From positions 1-64,000 of the forward strand of contig BBFS01000008.1 of NCBI GenBank assembly GCA_001313365.1: a stretch of DNA of 64,000 nt, read 5' to 3'. Positions 12,070 to 23,664 of this stretch are shown here, one piece after another. A program made the position numbers and the translations under genes. This DNA comes from Paenarthrobacter nitroguajacolicus JCM 14115. Its GTDB lineage: Bacteria; Actinomycetota; Actinomycetes; Actinomycetales; Micrococcaceae. The notes under the pieces were generated by a model, which did no database searches, was not told the DNA's origin, and worked only from the letters and a program-made list of their open reading frames with translations. The number at the start of each line of letters is the position of its first letter. Positions within the stretch are counted from its first letter, which is position 1.

Positions 12070-13359
12070 GTGCGTGTGAAGCGGTTGGCTGGGGGCGGGA
12101 TTGAATCCGAGGCTGATGACTGGCCTGATGCTGCTCGCACTTGTTGTGGTGTCAGTTAACCTTCGACCGGCCATTACGACCATCGCCGGGGGGGTCATGA
12201 ACCAGGTTCCGGGAGCTTTCAACCTGGACCCCGCGCTGCTGCCCTTGTTGGGAACTCTGCCCGTGCTGGCGTTTGGTATTTCCGGTCCCATCGGGCCTTG
12301 GCTGGCTAGACGATTCGGCACCGGGCGGGCTGTGGCTCTCGCCTTGCTGGTTCTCGCTGCAGCGCTGGTGGTTCGGGCGACCGTGCCGGCACTCCTGCTG
12401 ACGGGCACATTCCTGGCCGGCATGGCGATCATGACCGCGAGTGTCCTGGTGCCCCCCCAGATCGTCAAAGCAAACCGCGGCACCGGCTGGTGGACGGGAC
12501 TGTGCACCATGGGGTTCGGGCTCGGAGCGGCGCTTGGGGGCCGGACTGGTCCAGCCACTGGACACGCCTTCGGCGGCAACCTGCCATCAGCACTGGCTGT
12601 GTGGCTGTCCCAGCGCTGTTGGGAGCTTCCTGATCCACCGTACCGGAGGCCCCGCCGGGGGGATGGCGCCGCTAGGTCGCTGGCCGGGGGGGACGCGGCG
12701 TCGACGATTGTCACGAGAAAGCGGGCCGTCCCGCTCCGGAAGCAGCGCACCGCGTGGGCCGTGACAGCGTTCTTCGGCCTCCAGGCCATGCTCTATTTCG
12801 CGATCACGTCCTGGCTGGCGGTGTATTTGGTATCCCGTGGGCTCGCAGCAGCCGATGCCGCTGCCCTGCTCGCTTGGTTCAGCCTGGCCGGGCTACCGGC
12901 AAGTTTGTTGGCACCCGTGCTGGCCGGTCGTCCTGCCATCCTGCGGATCATGGCGCCGGGGCTAGGGGTGTCTGTGGCGCTCGCGCTGTTGGGAGTCCTG
13001 GCATCGCCGGTTGAGCTGCAGTTCCTCATGGTCGGGATTCTGGGGGGGTTGTGCAGAGCGCCGGATTCGGGCTCGCCATGGCGTTGATGGTGATCCGATC
13101 TGACGGACCACAATCAGCGGGAAAGCTTTCGGCAATGAGCCAGGGATTTGGCTTTGCGTTGGCGTCCCTCGGTCCGCTGGGCGCCGGGTTGCTGCACACC
13201 ATGACCGGCGGCTGGGAGCTGACGTTCTGGGCGCTCGCCGCCGAAGCCGTAGTGCTGGCCGGTGCCGGGTTCCTGGCAATCCGGGGGGGACCACTGGTGA
13301 CTGTTGAGCAGGGAAGCCAACAGGCCGAGAATGTCTCGAAAGCCAGCCTTGTTCGATAA
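12070..13359 (+). CDS. MFS carrier, CynX/NimT family
   Basis: About 430 residues, 12 membrane helices. Characteristic stretches are LMLLALVVVSVNLRPAITT (the NLRPA motif of CynX/NimT-type carriers), LPVLAFGISGPIGPWLARRFG, FFGLQAMLYFAITSWLAVYL and SAMSQGFGFALASLGPLGAG. Family members move cyanate, 2-nitroimidazole or small organic anions. A GTG start at 12070 follows an AGGGGG site. Frame breaks occur at G/C runs near 12085, 12190, 12455, 12540-12690 and 13045. Two TTGGTATACCAA-type sites upstream suggest co-regulation with the ABC importer and amidohydrolases downstream, making it a second uptake or export route for the same compound class. Confidence 0.8.
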
Positions 13360-13463
13360 TCCGGCCGTACGAGGGCGGGCGCAGCGAACAAGACCGGGAC
13401 TGGCCGCCCGGAACCCGAGCCACGGCCTGTCGGGCAGCAACTCCGCGGCGTATCCTCGGCGAT

Positions 13464-13951
13464 ATGACTAACTCACCATCAGGACGCAACAGCCGGAAAC
13501 ACCTGCCACGGAAATCCTGGAAACCAACGAATGCTGGGAGCTTCTCCGTGGCGTCTCAGTGGGCAGGCTTGCCGTTGTGGTGGACGACCACCCGGACATC
13601 TTCCCCGTGAATTACAAGGTTGATCACGGGACCATGGTGTTCCGGACTGGCGAAGGCACCAAACTTCATGCAGCCCTGGGTGACGCGCCCGTGGCCATCG
13701 AAGCCGACGGCGTTAATGCCGAAACAGGGGTGGCATGGAGCGTTGTGGTCAAGGGCCAAGCATCTGCCGTGAAACTCACGCAGGACGTGCTGGATACCGT
13801 CGGGCTCCTCCTTTTCCCATGGGAAGCAGGCCAAAAGGACCAGTTCATCCGCATCACTCCCAGCAAGGTGACGGGTCGGCGATTCACAGTGACTCCCGCT
13901 GTGACGTGGTGGACGCCGCTGGATGAAGCGCCCACGGCCAGAGGCGAGTAG
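13464..13951 (+). CDS. Pyridoxamine 5'-phosphate oxidase family (flavin-binding split barrel) protein
   Basis: About 162 residues. After a short tail the sequence reads ILETNECWELLRGVSVGRLA, then VVVDDHPDIFPVNYKVDHGTMVFRT, EGTKLHAAL, VAIEADGVNAETGVAWSVVVKG and ITPSKVTGRRF. This is the layout of actinobacterial PPOX-like/nitroimidazole-resistance proteins that bind FMN or F420. ATG at 13464 requires one missing base near 13487 to join the frames. It is followed by a strong bidirectional hairpin and is convergent with the amidohydrolase. The physiological substrate is unknown. Confidence 0.8.
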
Positions 13952-13975
13952 CCCGGCACGCAGAAACCCGTCCTC

Positions 13976-14014
13976 GTCCGGGCTCCTCACCGTTCAACGG
14001 AGAGGAGCCCGGAC
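13976..14014. terminator. Bidirectional terminator between convergent genes
   Basis: A 13-bp perfect stem (13976-13988 with 14002-14014) and 13-nt loop; flanking AACCCG/CGGGTT extends it. It lies between the plus-strand PPOX stop (13951) and the minus-strand amidohydrolase stop (14035), so it can serve both. Confidence 0.8.
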
Positions 14015-14034
14015 AAGAGCGGGTTCCGAGGGAG

Positions 14035-15271
14035 CTAGACCAGTTCCAGCTGGTCCGCCACAACCCTTCCGGCGTGGATCACGGTGCGGTCCCTTCCTCG
14101 GTCCATCACCGTGGAAGCCACCGTTTCGCCGTCCACCAGCAACAGTTCCGCGGGATCGCCAACCTCGACGCCGGGACGATGGGCCGTGTCCTTTAGCCTG
14201 GTTGCGCGGGGGGGTCAAGGATGCTCGCACCACCGATGGTGGCGATGGCCAGGCAGTGCTCGATCAGCTCGTCCTTGCGGAAACCGTGCGTGAAGGCGAG
14301 CTGCCAGGTGCGGTCCAGCATATCCGTGTTGCCGTAAGGGGACCAGTAGTCACGTTGGCCATCCTCGCCCAACCCCCCCAAACGAACGCCGGCTTCGGTA
14401 AGCAAGGGAATGGGCAGTTGGCCAGCAGCAGACGGAGCAACCGAGGCCAAGGACACGTCCAGTTCCGCGAAGGCATCAATGAGCCTGCGCGTAGTGGCCT
14501 CGTTGACGCTGCCCAATTGGTACGCGTGGGACATGGTCACCTTCCCCTGCATGCCTAAGGCCCGGGTGCGCTCGAGGACCAGATCCGTGCTGAAGACTCC
14601 CAATTCGCCGGGCTCGTGGAGGTGGATGTCGATGGGAACCTGATACTTCTCTGCCAGCCCAAACACGATGTCCAGGTGCTTCGCCGGATCGCGGTCCAGC
14701 GTGCAGGGATCGATGCCACCCATCACGTTGGCGCCGGCTTTCAGCGCCTCCTCCATGAGCTCCACCGTCCCTTCCTCCAGCAACAACCCGGCCTGGGGGA
14801 AAGCGATGATGTCCACGGAGCCTGGCCGGCGAATTTTTCCTTGGCGGCAGCAACGGCGTTGAAACGCTCCAGCCTGCAGTCCACGTCAACCTGCGCGTAG
14901 GAGCGGACCCGGGTAGTACCACGGGCGATCATCCGGCCCAGGGTGTCGTTCACGCGATCCTGCAACGGGACCTCAGCGTTGCGCCAGTTTTGACGGTCGT
15001 TCATCATCATGGTCCACACACCCGGACCTCCGGTGTGCTCACGGAACGGAAGGCCGATCCGGGTGGAATCAAGGTGAACGTGGACGTCCGAGAATGACGG
15101 GAGCAGCAAACGTCCGCGGCCTTCCACCACCGTAACGCCACCCGTAACCACGCGGGCTGGATCATGCGGTTCGACGGCGGTGATCTTGCCGCCTGCTTCG
15201 CCCGCGACAAGGGTGACGTCGCTGAGCGCTTGCCCCCCCAGGGGGCGGACGGCGCGGATCAGGGTATTCAA
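14035..15271 (-). CDS. Amidohydrolase, cytosine deaminase-like
   Basis: About 412 residues. The metal-binding motif HxH is intact in SFSDVHVHLDSTRIGLPF, the pattern of cytosine deaminase and N-isopropylammelide hydrolase (AtzC). Further ligands appear in VPIDIHLHEPGELG, VTMSHAYQLG and YGNTDMLD. It starts with an N-terminal beta domain (MNTLIRAVRPLGGQALSDV) and ends RTVIHAGRVVADQLELV. A TTG start at 15271 has a near-ideal AAAGGAG site. Frame breaks lie near 14210, 14825 and 15235. Last gene of the importer operon, it probably hydrolyses or deaminates a nitrogen heterocycle or cyclic amide; which one cannot be told. Confidence 0.85.
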
Positions 15272-15307
15272 TGGTTACTCCTTTGATAGTGAATCTAATG
15301 CCTGCTT

Positions 15308-16333
<1,026 letters not shown>

Positions 16334-16341
16334 GGCCGGTC

Positions 16342-17407
16342 CTAACGCGAATTCCGAATGGTGATGATCTGCGGGCCGCTCAGATGGCAGCGTTTTCCGT
16401 GCCCGTCCTCCACCAGCAGTTCAGGCCGCTGGTTGGCGCAGATGCCGTCGCCGGCGAGTTCTGTGTACTGGCATCTTGCGCTGAAGATGCAGCCCTTGGG
16501 GAGGTCAAGGAGCGACGGCGGCTGGCCGGGTATGGGGTTCAGCTGGCTCGATGCGCTGTTGAGCGTGGGCATCGAGTTGAGCAGGCCGAGTGTGTAGGGG
16601 TGCTGGGTGTCGTAGAAGATCCCGTCCACCGGCCCGGACTCGACGCACTGCCCGCCGTACATGACCAACACGTTGTCGCAGACCTCGGCAACCACACCGA
16701 GGTCGTGCGTGATGAGGATCAACGCCGAGTTTGTTTCCTCTTGGAGCTCGGACATGAGGTCCAGGATCTGCGCCTGAACTGTGACGTCCAGCGCCGTGGT
16801 TGGTTCGTCCGCGATCAAGAGTTCAGGTTCGCAGATCAGCGCCATCGCGATCATGGCACGCTGGCGCATGCCACCGGAGAAGTGGTGGGGGGGGTACTCG
16901 TCGTAGCGCTGCTCAGGGCTCGGGATACCCACCCTCCCCAGCATGTCGACGGCGGCCGCCCGGGCCTGCTTCTTGCTCGCCTTGTTGTGGACCAGGTACG
17001 CCTCGGCGATCTGGTGACCCACAGTGTAGAAGGGGGGGTGCAGCGCCGAGAGCGGATCCTGGAAGATCATGCCGATGTTGCGGCCGCGGAGCGGGCGCAT
17101 CGCGGACTCGGGCAGGGTGACAAGGTCCTTGCCTTGGAACATCGCCTGGCCACTCACCTGCGCCGAGGTGCCCTTGAGCAGGCCCATCAGCGCTTGGCTG
17201 GTGACGGATTTTCCGGAACCGGACTCGCCCACAATGCCAAGGGTCTGACCGCGCTCAAGGGAGAAGTCCATCCCGTTCACTGCGGAGACAACACCGTCGT
17301 CCGTAGGGAACTTCACGCTAAGGTCACGGACCTCCAGGAAAGGGGGCGGTGGCGAGGCCGCCCGCTGGGCCGCCCGCCTGCTGAGTGGTGGTGTTCACCT
17401 GGGTCAT
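16342..17407 (-). CDS. Oligopeptide/dipeptide ABC transporter ATPase (DppD/OppD type)
   Basis: About 355 residues. Walker [10 protein letters not shown]-loop [18 protein letters not shown], signature [15 protein letters not shown], Walker [13 protein letters not shown], switch [19 protein letters not shown], and the C-terminal Cys-rich GCIFSARC stretch seen in OppD-type subunits. ATG at 17407 overlaps the permease stop (ATGA). One extra C near 17342 separates the N-terminal tail ([13 protein letters not shown]) from the rest. Confidence 0.9.
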
Positions 17408-18411
17408 TGGAGCCTCACTCGGGGGGGATCGATGGCGGCGTAGGCGAGGTCCACCACGACGTTAGCCGCGATGACGAAGAACGCAGCCAGCATGGTGATG
17501 GCCATGGTGACGGGAAGGTCGCCGGAAATGGCGGCATGCACGGCCGTGAAGCCCAGTCCGGGGACGGAGAAGATCTGTTCGGTGAGGACCGCGCCGCCCA
17601 GCAACAAGCCGATGTCCATGCCTAGCATGGTCACAACCGGTGTGATGCCGGCCCGTACGCCGTGCTTGAACGTGACCATCCGTGGTGCCAGGCCCTTGGC
17701 GCGGGCCGTCCGGATGAAGTCCTCGCCGAACGTCTCGATCATGTTGGTCCGGGTGACACGGATGTAGGAGGCACTGAAAAGCACGGCCAACGCAATCCAG
17801 GGCAGCAGGTAGTTGGCCACCCAGGCTCCCGGACCTTGCGGGCCGAACGGGCTGTTGATCTCGTTGGTGGTGAAGGGCAACAGGTGTAGTTGATTGACGA
17901 ACAGGAGCAGCAGGAACAGGCCCGTGACGGGGGATCGGCAGTGAAACGCCCACGGAGGCGGCGCCCACAATGAACTTATCCACGGGAGAGCCCTTGCGGA
18001 GGGCGGCCAGAAGGCCAAGCCCGACGCCGGTAATGGTCCACAGCACCAGCGCGCCGATGGCCATGGAGAAGGTGTAGGGGAGTGAACGGCCGATGATGTC
18101 GCTACGTTCTCATTAGTTTGGAAGGACTTTCCGAGGCACGGCCATTCGCAAAGAGTCTGCGCACCCGGGGCGCCGATCATTCGCGAAGAAAAGAGCCCAC
18201 GGATGTAATCGGCGTACTGGACGAAGAAAGGTTGGTCCATGCCCAAAGCAACACGGGCCTCGGCCACGCGCTCGGGTGTGCACTCCTGACCGCACGCAGC
18301 GGCTGCGGGATCAGAGGGGGGGCCGAGCTGGAAAAGCGTGAAGGTAATAAAGCTGACCGCGGCGAGAAGCAGGACCAACGAACCGGTCCGGCGAAGAATG
18401 AAAGTCATCAT
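17404..18411 (-). CDS. Peptide-type ABC transporter permease (DppB type)
   Basis: About 335 residues. It starts MMTFILRRTGSLVLLLAAVSF, the usual DppB first helix, followed by the RVAEARVALGMDQPFFVQYADYIRGL segment and membrane helices ALVLWTITGVGLGLLAALRKG, VTGLFLLLLFVNQLHLLPF, plus the EAA-like loop FIRTARAKGLAPRMVTFKHGVR. It pairs with the permease at 20267. Frame breaks lie near 17425, 17935 and 18110. Confidence 0.88.
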   Translation of the reverse strand: MMTFILRRTGSLVLLLAAVSFITFTLFQLGPPSDPAAAACGQECTPERVAEARVALGMDQPFFVQYADYIRGLFSSRMIGAPGAQTLCEWPCLGKSFQTNENVATSSAVHSPTPSPWPSARWCCGPLPASGLAFWPPSARALPWISSLWAPPPWAFHCRSPVTGLFLLLLFVNQLHLLPFTTNEINSPFGPQGPGAWVANYLLPWIALAVLFSASYIRVTRTNMIETFGEDFIRTARAKGLAPRMVTFKHGVRAGITPVVTMLGMDIGLLLGGAVLTEQIFSVPGLGFTAVHAAISGDLPVTMAITMLAAFFVIAANVVVDLAYAAIDPPRVRLQ

Positions 18412-18421
18412 GGTGGTGGTT

Positions 18422-18451
18422 GCGGGCCGCCCGCTGAGGCAGGCGGCCCGC
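18422..18451 (-). promoter_or_regulatory. Intergenic hairpin between binding protein and downstream permease
   Basis: A GC-only 10-bp stem (18422-18431 with 18442-18451) in the gap between the binding-protein stop (18493) and the permease start (18411). There is no U-run, so it more likely stabilises the binding-protein message or attenuates expression of distal genes than terminates fully, a usual arrangement for highly expressed binding proteins. Confidence 0.55.
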
Positions 18452-18492
18452 TTCTCCTTCTGGACTATGCCCGAATAGTTTTCGAAGCCCGG

Positions 18493-20221
18493 TTATTGCT
18501 CGACGCCGACGATCGATAGATCGATGCCGCCGAAGAAGTAGCCCACCTGGGCGTTGCGGACGTTGGAGCCACCACGCTGTTGGTGTGGCTGCGGATGAGC
18601 GGGACGATCGGGTAGGTCTTCAAAGCTGAGCCGAAGGCCTCGGACCACTTCTTGCCCAGTTCCTCGGAGGTGCCGTCCGTATTGCGGAGATCGAACATGG
18701 CCTTGGAAACTACGGGATCGAAGTAGCGGGACGTGTTGGAGAAGCCGTAGCTGGTGCCTTCATTGTTCGGTCCCAGCAGGGGATCCGCGGAGGTGCGGAC
18801 TGACGCCGGGTCGGCACCACCGCACCAGCCGGAACGCCCCCCCATGTCCGGCAGTTGCTCACTGGCCAGGACGGAGTAGTAGTTCGGTGCCGGGATCGGT
18901 ACCAGCTCAACCTCGATTCCCAGGGCCTTGAGGTTCTGCTGGACAACCGTGCCAGTGTTCTTGAAGGCGTCCCGATTGTTGGCGTAGCCGTACGTCAGGG
19001 TCTTGGGGAAGTCCTTGCCTTCCAGGAGCTTCTTGGCTTCTTCCAGCTTGGGCTTACCGGTGGGGGTCCAGTTCCAGTTCGGTCTCCACGTAGCCGCGCA
19101 TCTTGGCATTCAGCGGGCTCTGGGTGATTTCACCGAAGCGTCGTCCACCGTACTGAACCAGGATCGACTGGCGATCCAGGGCCAAAGCGATCGCCTTGCG
19201 GACATCCGGGTCCTTGATCTTCTCCGTGTTCAAGCTCAGGACGTCGTTGCATCCCAGAAGACCCGAAGCCACCCGGTCTTTCACCTGGGCATCAGCCAGC
19301 TTGGCGGAGTCCGAGGTCTGGAGCGCGCCATTGGAGTCAAGGGTGATGGCGTTGGGGTCCGAGTCGGCCAGGAGTTGCTGGCTGATGGTGGCCTGCGAGG
19401 TGGAAAGCGAGAAGCTGAACGTGTCCGGGAGTGCCGAGCGGTTGGGGGTCCGTCGCGGGATCCCAGTGCGGGTTGCGAACCAGTTTCAAGGACTTGCCAC
19501 GGTTGTAGGACTCCACCATGTACGGTCCCGAGGACACCGGGTGGTTGGTGTAGTCCAGCTTGGTGTCCTTGGCCTTCGGGACAGGAGCGGTATTGGACCG
19601 GGATGCCAACGCCGGGAACTCGGCGAACGGTTTTTTCAGATGGAAGACCACCGTGCGCTCATCAGGCGTTTCAACGGCCTTGAGCACAGCGGAAGGATCC
19701 TTGTACGGCCCCTTGTACCCGCCGGCGTCGAGCGCTGCGTTCAACTCTTGCGGCGCCTGGGTGAAGACATCCTGCGCGAAGGTGCGCTCCACGCCGTACT
19801 TGATGTCCGCCGAGGTGATGGGTGTTCCGTCCTCGAACTTCACGCCTTCCTTGAGGGTGAAGGTCCAGCTGAGGCCGTCGTCGGAGACCTTGCCGGTGTC
19901 CGTTGCGAGGTCCGGGACCACTGTTGGCGGCTGGCCCGCTGTTTCCTGGGCCATGGTCAGGGTGCGGTAGTACAGCTGGCCAACATTTGCCGTCTGAACG
20001 TAGTTGCTGTTCCCGGGGTCCAGAGTCTGGAAATCGGAAGACATCAGGACGTTGATGTTGCCGCCCTTGGCAGCGAAGCCGGACTTGACCACGTTGGGCG
20101 CCAGTTCCGTGACCGACCCGGCGGGCTTGGAACTGCTTGGCTGGCTTTGGCCGGCTCCACAGCCGGTAGCGGCCATGGCGATCAACACCGAAAGTGCCAG
20201 AGCTCTTGCAGGGGTTTTCAT
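18493..20221 (-). CDS. Peptide/opine-type ABC transporter substrate-binding lipoprotein (SBP_bac_5)
   Basis: About 575 residues. The signal peptide ALALSVLIAMAATGC ends in a lipobox Cys near residue 21. Cluster C (DppA/OppA) features are present: INVLMSSDFQTLDPGNS, YRTLTMAQET, DGLSWTFTLKEGVKFEDGTPIT, SGPYMVESYNRGKSLKLVRN, KDPDVRKAIALALDRQSIL and the late AIPAPNYYSVL-like segment. Family ligands include di/oligopeptides, opines and heterocyclic compounds. Frame breaks lie near 18560, 18840, 19065 and 19440. With two amidohydrolases beside it, the ligand may be a cyclic amide or heterocycle rather than a peptide (inference). Confidence 0.9.
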
Positions 20222-20266
20222 GATGCTCCTTGTGAGGGGTTGAAAGGCGATGCGGGGGGATGAGTG

Positions 20267-21300
20267 TTAGTGGCGCGAAGCTTTAGGGTCAAGGGCGTCC
20301 CGGACGGCGTCGCCCAGGAGGTTGAAAGCCAGGACGGTGACGATGAGCATGATGCCGGGAACAGCGAGGAACCACGGATCACTGAGGTACCAGTTGCCGG
20401 ATTGGGCGGCGTTGAGCATCTGGCCCCACGACGGTGTGGGGTCCTTGACGCCGACGCCCAGGAAGGACAGTGCCGCCTCGGCTGAGATGTTGGTGGGGGG
20501 GATCAGCATGGTGGCGTACACCAGGACGACTCCCATGACGTTGGGGATGATCTGTCGGAAGAGAATGCTGAGGTGCGAGGCGCCAAAGGATCGGGCGGCT
20601 TCCACGAACTCGCGCTCGCGGAGGCTCAACACCTGTCCGCGGACGATTCTTGCGAGGTACGCCCAGCCGAAGAAGCCCAGGATGATGACCAAGGAGGCCA
20701 TGGGCAGGAAGCTCCCTTCACCCAGCGGCGTATCCCTGAGCCGTGACTGCAGGATGGGCGTCAGGGAGAGCACCAGGAGTAGGTGCGGGAAGGCCAGGAA
20801 TAAGTCCATGATGCGGCTGATGATGGCGTCGGTCTTGCCACCGAAGTAGCCGGCGGCCGCGCCCAGGACAGTTCCGAGGACCACCGAAACAACGGTTGAG
20901 AGCAGGGCGATGGTGAGGGAGACCTGTCCGCCGTACGCGAGTCTCGCGAAGAGGTCGCGTCCCAGCCGGGCTCCACACCCAACCAGTGCTGGGCGGACGG
21001 GTACATGTAGCCGGGGAGCGGCAGGCCGGGCGTTTGAAAGTCGTCCAGAACTTCGGGGCTGGTATTGGACGTGTAGGGATCGTTGCCGGACATGGCACTC
21101 AGGACGGGAGCCAGGATGGCGAACAGCAGGATGGCGACCACCACGCACAGGCTGAGGAGGGCGATCTTGCTGCGCCGGATCCTCATCCAGGCAGTGGCGA
21201 GGAGGGAACGCGCTTCGGCAGGTGCCTTGGCCTCCGGCGACGTTGCAGGAGGGAGTGGCGGGCTGCCGATGCTTGGTTCGACGGACTGTATCTGGGTCAA
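20267..21300 (-). CDS. Peptide-type ABC transporter permease (DppC type)
   Basis: About 344 residues. A Pro/Ala-rich cytoplasmic tail precedes MRIRRSKIALLSLCVVVAIL, the HWLGVEPGLGRDLFARLAYG motif region diagnostic of DppC/OppC, helices LSTVVSVVLGTVLGAAAGYF and SLVIILGFFGWAYLARIVRG, and the EAA loop REREFVEAARSFGASHLSIL. It is the promoter-proximal gene of the minus-strand importer operon. TTG at 21300 is the likely start. A frame break near 20963 (G run) splits GVEPGLGRDLF. GntR-type operators lie just upstream at 21343 and 21404. Confidence 0.88.
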
Positions 21301-21342
21301 CGGTTCTGCTCGTTTCGTGATCAGGAGCTGGCTCCGGAGTTC

Positions 21343-21353
21343 TTGTATACCAA
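21343..21353. promoter_or_regulatory. GntR-type operator, importer side of the divergent promoter
   Basis: TTGTATACCAA, one G shorter than the perfect site at 12034. It lies 43 bp before the importer's first start codon (21300). Confidence 0.55.
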
Positions 21354-21403
21354 AATAGACTAGAGCAGGATTGATGCGATGTAAATCACAAATAATGTAC
21401 TGT

Positions 21404-21415
21404 TTGGAATACCAG
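21404..21415. promoter_or_regulatory. GntR-type operator, amidohydrolase side of the divergent promoter
   Basis: TTGGAATACCAG, two mismatches from TTGGTATACCAA, 46 bp before the GTG start at 21461. Together with 21343-21353 it gives one site per direction in the divergent gap. Confidence 0.55.
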
Positions 21416-21460
21416 AGAGTATTACGAGCTGTCCTTGGCGGACAGGAAACAGGAGTCGCC

Positions 21461-22930
21461 GTGCCTACCAAGGTCACCGCCCGCTACGTGCTGGGCCATC
21501 ACAACGGACGCCACGTGCTGCTGGAAAACGCGTGCGTGGTCTACAGCGGCCACACCATTGACTATGTGGGGGGGAATGACTACGCAGGTCAGGTGGACGA
21601 GGAACTCGATCTTGGCGATGCCTTGCTCATGCCCGGCCTGATCGACCTCGATGCCCTCACGGACATTGACCACCTCATCCTGGACAGTTGGGCAGGTCCG
21701 GAGCAGGCCAAGGGTCACCAATGGTCCGAGGACTATTTCCGCTACCGCCGCGCTGACGTCTTCACCGCCGAAGAACGCCAGGAGGTCCGCGAGTACGCCC
21801 TGATCCAGCTGATTCTGCACGGCATCACCACGTACATGCCCATCGCATCGGAAGTTCACTCCGAGTGGCTGAACCTTTCGAAGACTCGTGGGCATGGCTG
21901 AGTCCAGCCGACGCCTGGGCCTGCGCGGCTACCTGGGCCCGGCGTACCGCTCGGGAGCCAACGTCGTGTTGGAGAACGGCGAACGTTCAGTGATGTTCGA
22001 CGACGACCGCGGGCGGGAGGGGGGGCTGGCCGATGCCTTGCGCTTCATTGACCACGCAACGGAACTCGATGACCCGTTGGTCAACGGAGTCCTGCTACCG
22101 TGCAGGATCGAGACGCTGGACATCGAGCTGCTTAAGGCCACCGCAGCAGCGTCCAGCGAGCGGGACATCCTGGTGCGTCTGCACTCACTCCAGGGCCTCG
22201 TGGAGCGCGAGCTCATCCTTGACTGGCACGGAGTGACACCCTTGGAGCTTTTGGAACAAGTAGGGATGCTCAACGAACGCCTGCTGATCCCGCACGCCAC
22301 CTACACGGACCGAAATCCGGCGGTCCACGGCGAGGACCGCGGCGACCTCACCCGACTGGCGGCCAGCGGTGCCAGCATCATTCACTGCCCTTTGACTTCC
22401 ATGCGTTATGGCAGCACGCTGGATTCCTTCGACGCCTACAAGGCGGCAGGCATCAACATCTCCTTGGGTACGGACTCGTTCCCGCCGGACCTGATCCGCG
22501 GCATTGATGCCGGCGTCCAGCTCGCCAAGATCATGGCCGGGACCAATGACGCCGGCGACGTCGCCGGATATTTCGACGCCGCCACCCTGGGAGGAGCGCA
22601 CGCACTGCGGCGTCCTGACCTTGGGCGCCTCGAACCCGGTGCCCAAGCAGATCTCGTGGCCTTCTCACTGGGAGACATCCGGGACGCGTCCACGACGACC
22701 CGCTCCGGACCCTGATCCTGAACGGCACTGCCCGCCAGGCCGTGCTCTCAGTGGTGGCAGGCAGGACCATTATGACCAACGGTGTGATCGAGGGAGTGGA
22801 CCTGGACTACTGGCGCGCAAAAGGGCAGGAGCTCTTCGATAAGATGCGCAACGCCTACACCGTCAGGGACGCCCGGAACCGTGCGGCGGATGAGCTGTTT
22901 CCTCCCGTGTATGCTCGGTTGGAACGCTGA
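21461..22930 (+). CDS. Amidohydrolase-superfamily protein with non-canonical first metal motif
   Basis: About 489 residues. The N-terminal beta domain and PGLIDLDALTDIDHLILDSW show the place where family members normally carry HxH, but here the residues are DxD with a later His. Other ligand positions look kept: VRLHSLQG, LLIPHATYTD and SLGTDSFPPD. The C-terminal composite sandwich reads GRLEPGAQADLVAFSLGDI. The closest recognisable groups are chlorohydrolase/deaminase-like enzymes (TrzN/SsnA/guanine deaminase branch). GTG at 21461 has an AGGAG site. Frame breaks lie near 21870, 22020 and 22690. It diverges from the importer operon and precedes the GntR gene by 34 bp. Confidence 0.82.
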
Positions 22931-22964
22931 CCGGCGCCGTCCGGCACATGGAGCGGACACTGGC

Positions 22965-23664
22965 ATGAAGGGAAGTTCGACAGTGGCTGAGGCGATGCCG
23001 GAAACCGGAAATGGCCGCGACGAAGAGGCCCGCGCGGAGAACGTCTACCAACTGGTGTTGGAGGGCATCGTCACGGCACGTACGCGCAAGGTATGCGGTT
23101 GCGGGAACGCGAACTTTCGGAGCTTTACAACGTCTCCCGTATTCCCGTGCGCGAAGCCATTCAACGCCTGGAGCAGGACGGCTTCGTTGCAACCTTCCCG
23201 CGCCGCGGTGCCGTGGTGCGCCAACTGACCCTGACCGATGTCAACGAACTCTTCGACGTCCGTCTCTGCCTGGAGACCTTCGCCGCGCGGATGGCCGCCA
23301 CGCGTGTAGCCGAAGGACGCGACGGCGGGCGGTTGGAAGAACTTATGGAGGCCTCCAAGGCAGCGATCGACGACGAACGCACCGACGACGTCGCCTGATC
23401 AGCGCCGAGCTCCACGCCGAAATCGTTCGCCTATCCGGGAACAGGTTGCTGATTGAGTCCGTGAAGCCGCTGTTCGGAAGGATGCGCTGGATCTTTGGGC
23501 TGGCCCACAACCGCAGCAACGAACTCCAACGCGATGAGCACACGGAACTTTGCAACGCGATCCTGAAGGGTAAGCCGGACCTGGCCTACTCGCTGGCGTA
23601 CTCGCACATTGAGCTGGGCCGCGAACCAGTCCTGGCCGGCCTCGCCGAGACGCTGGAGCCGTAG
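22965..23664 (+). CDS. GntR-family regulator, FCD subfamily
   Basis: About 233 residues. The N-terminal winged helix reads [56 protein letters not shown]; the FCD effector domain follows with [21 protein letters not shown], the [16 protein letters not shown] stretch and [11 protein letters not shown] with metal-binding His. One G is missing near 23075 and a second break lies near 23393. It shares a transcript direction with the amidohydrolase. TTGGTATACCAA-type palindromes, usual for this subfamily, occur at four places beside the island, so it most likely controls all of it in response to the transported compound. Confidence 0.85.
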
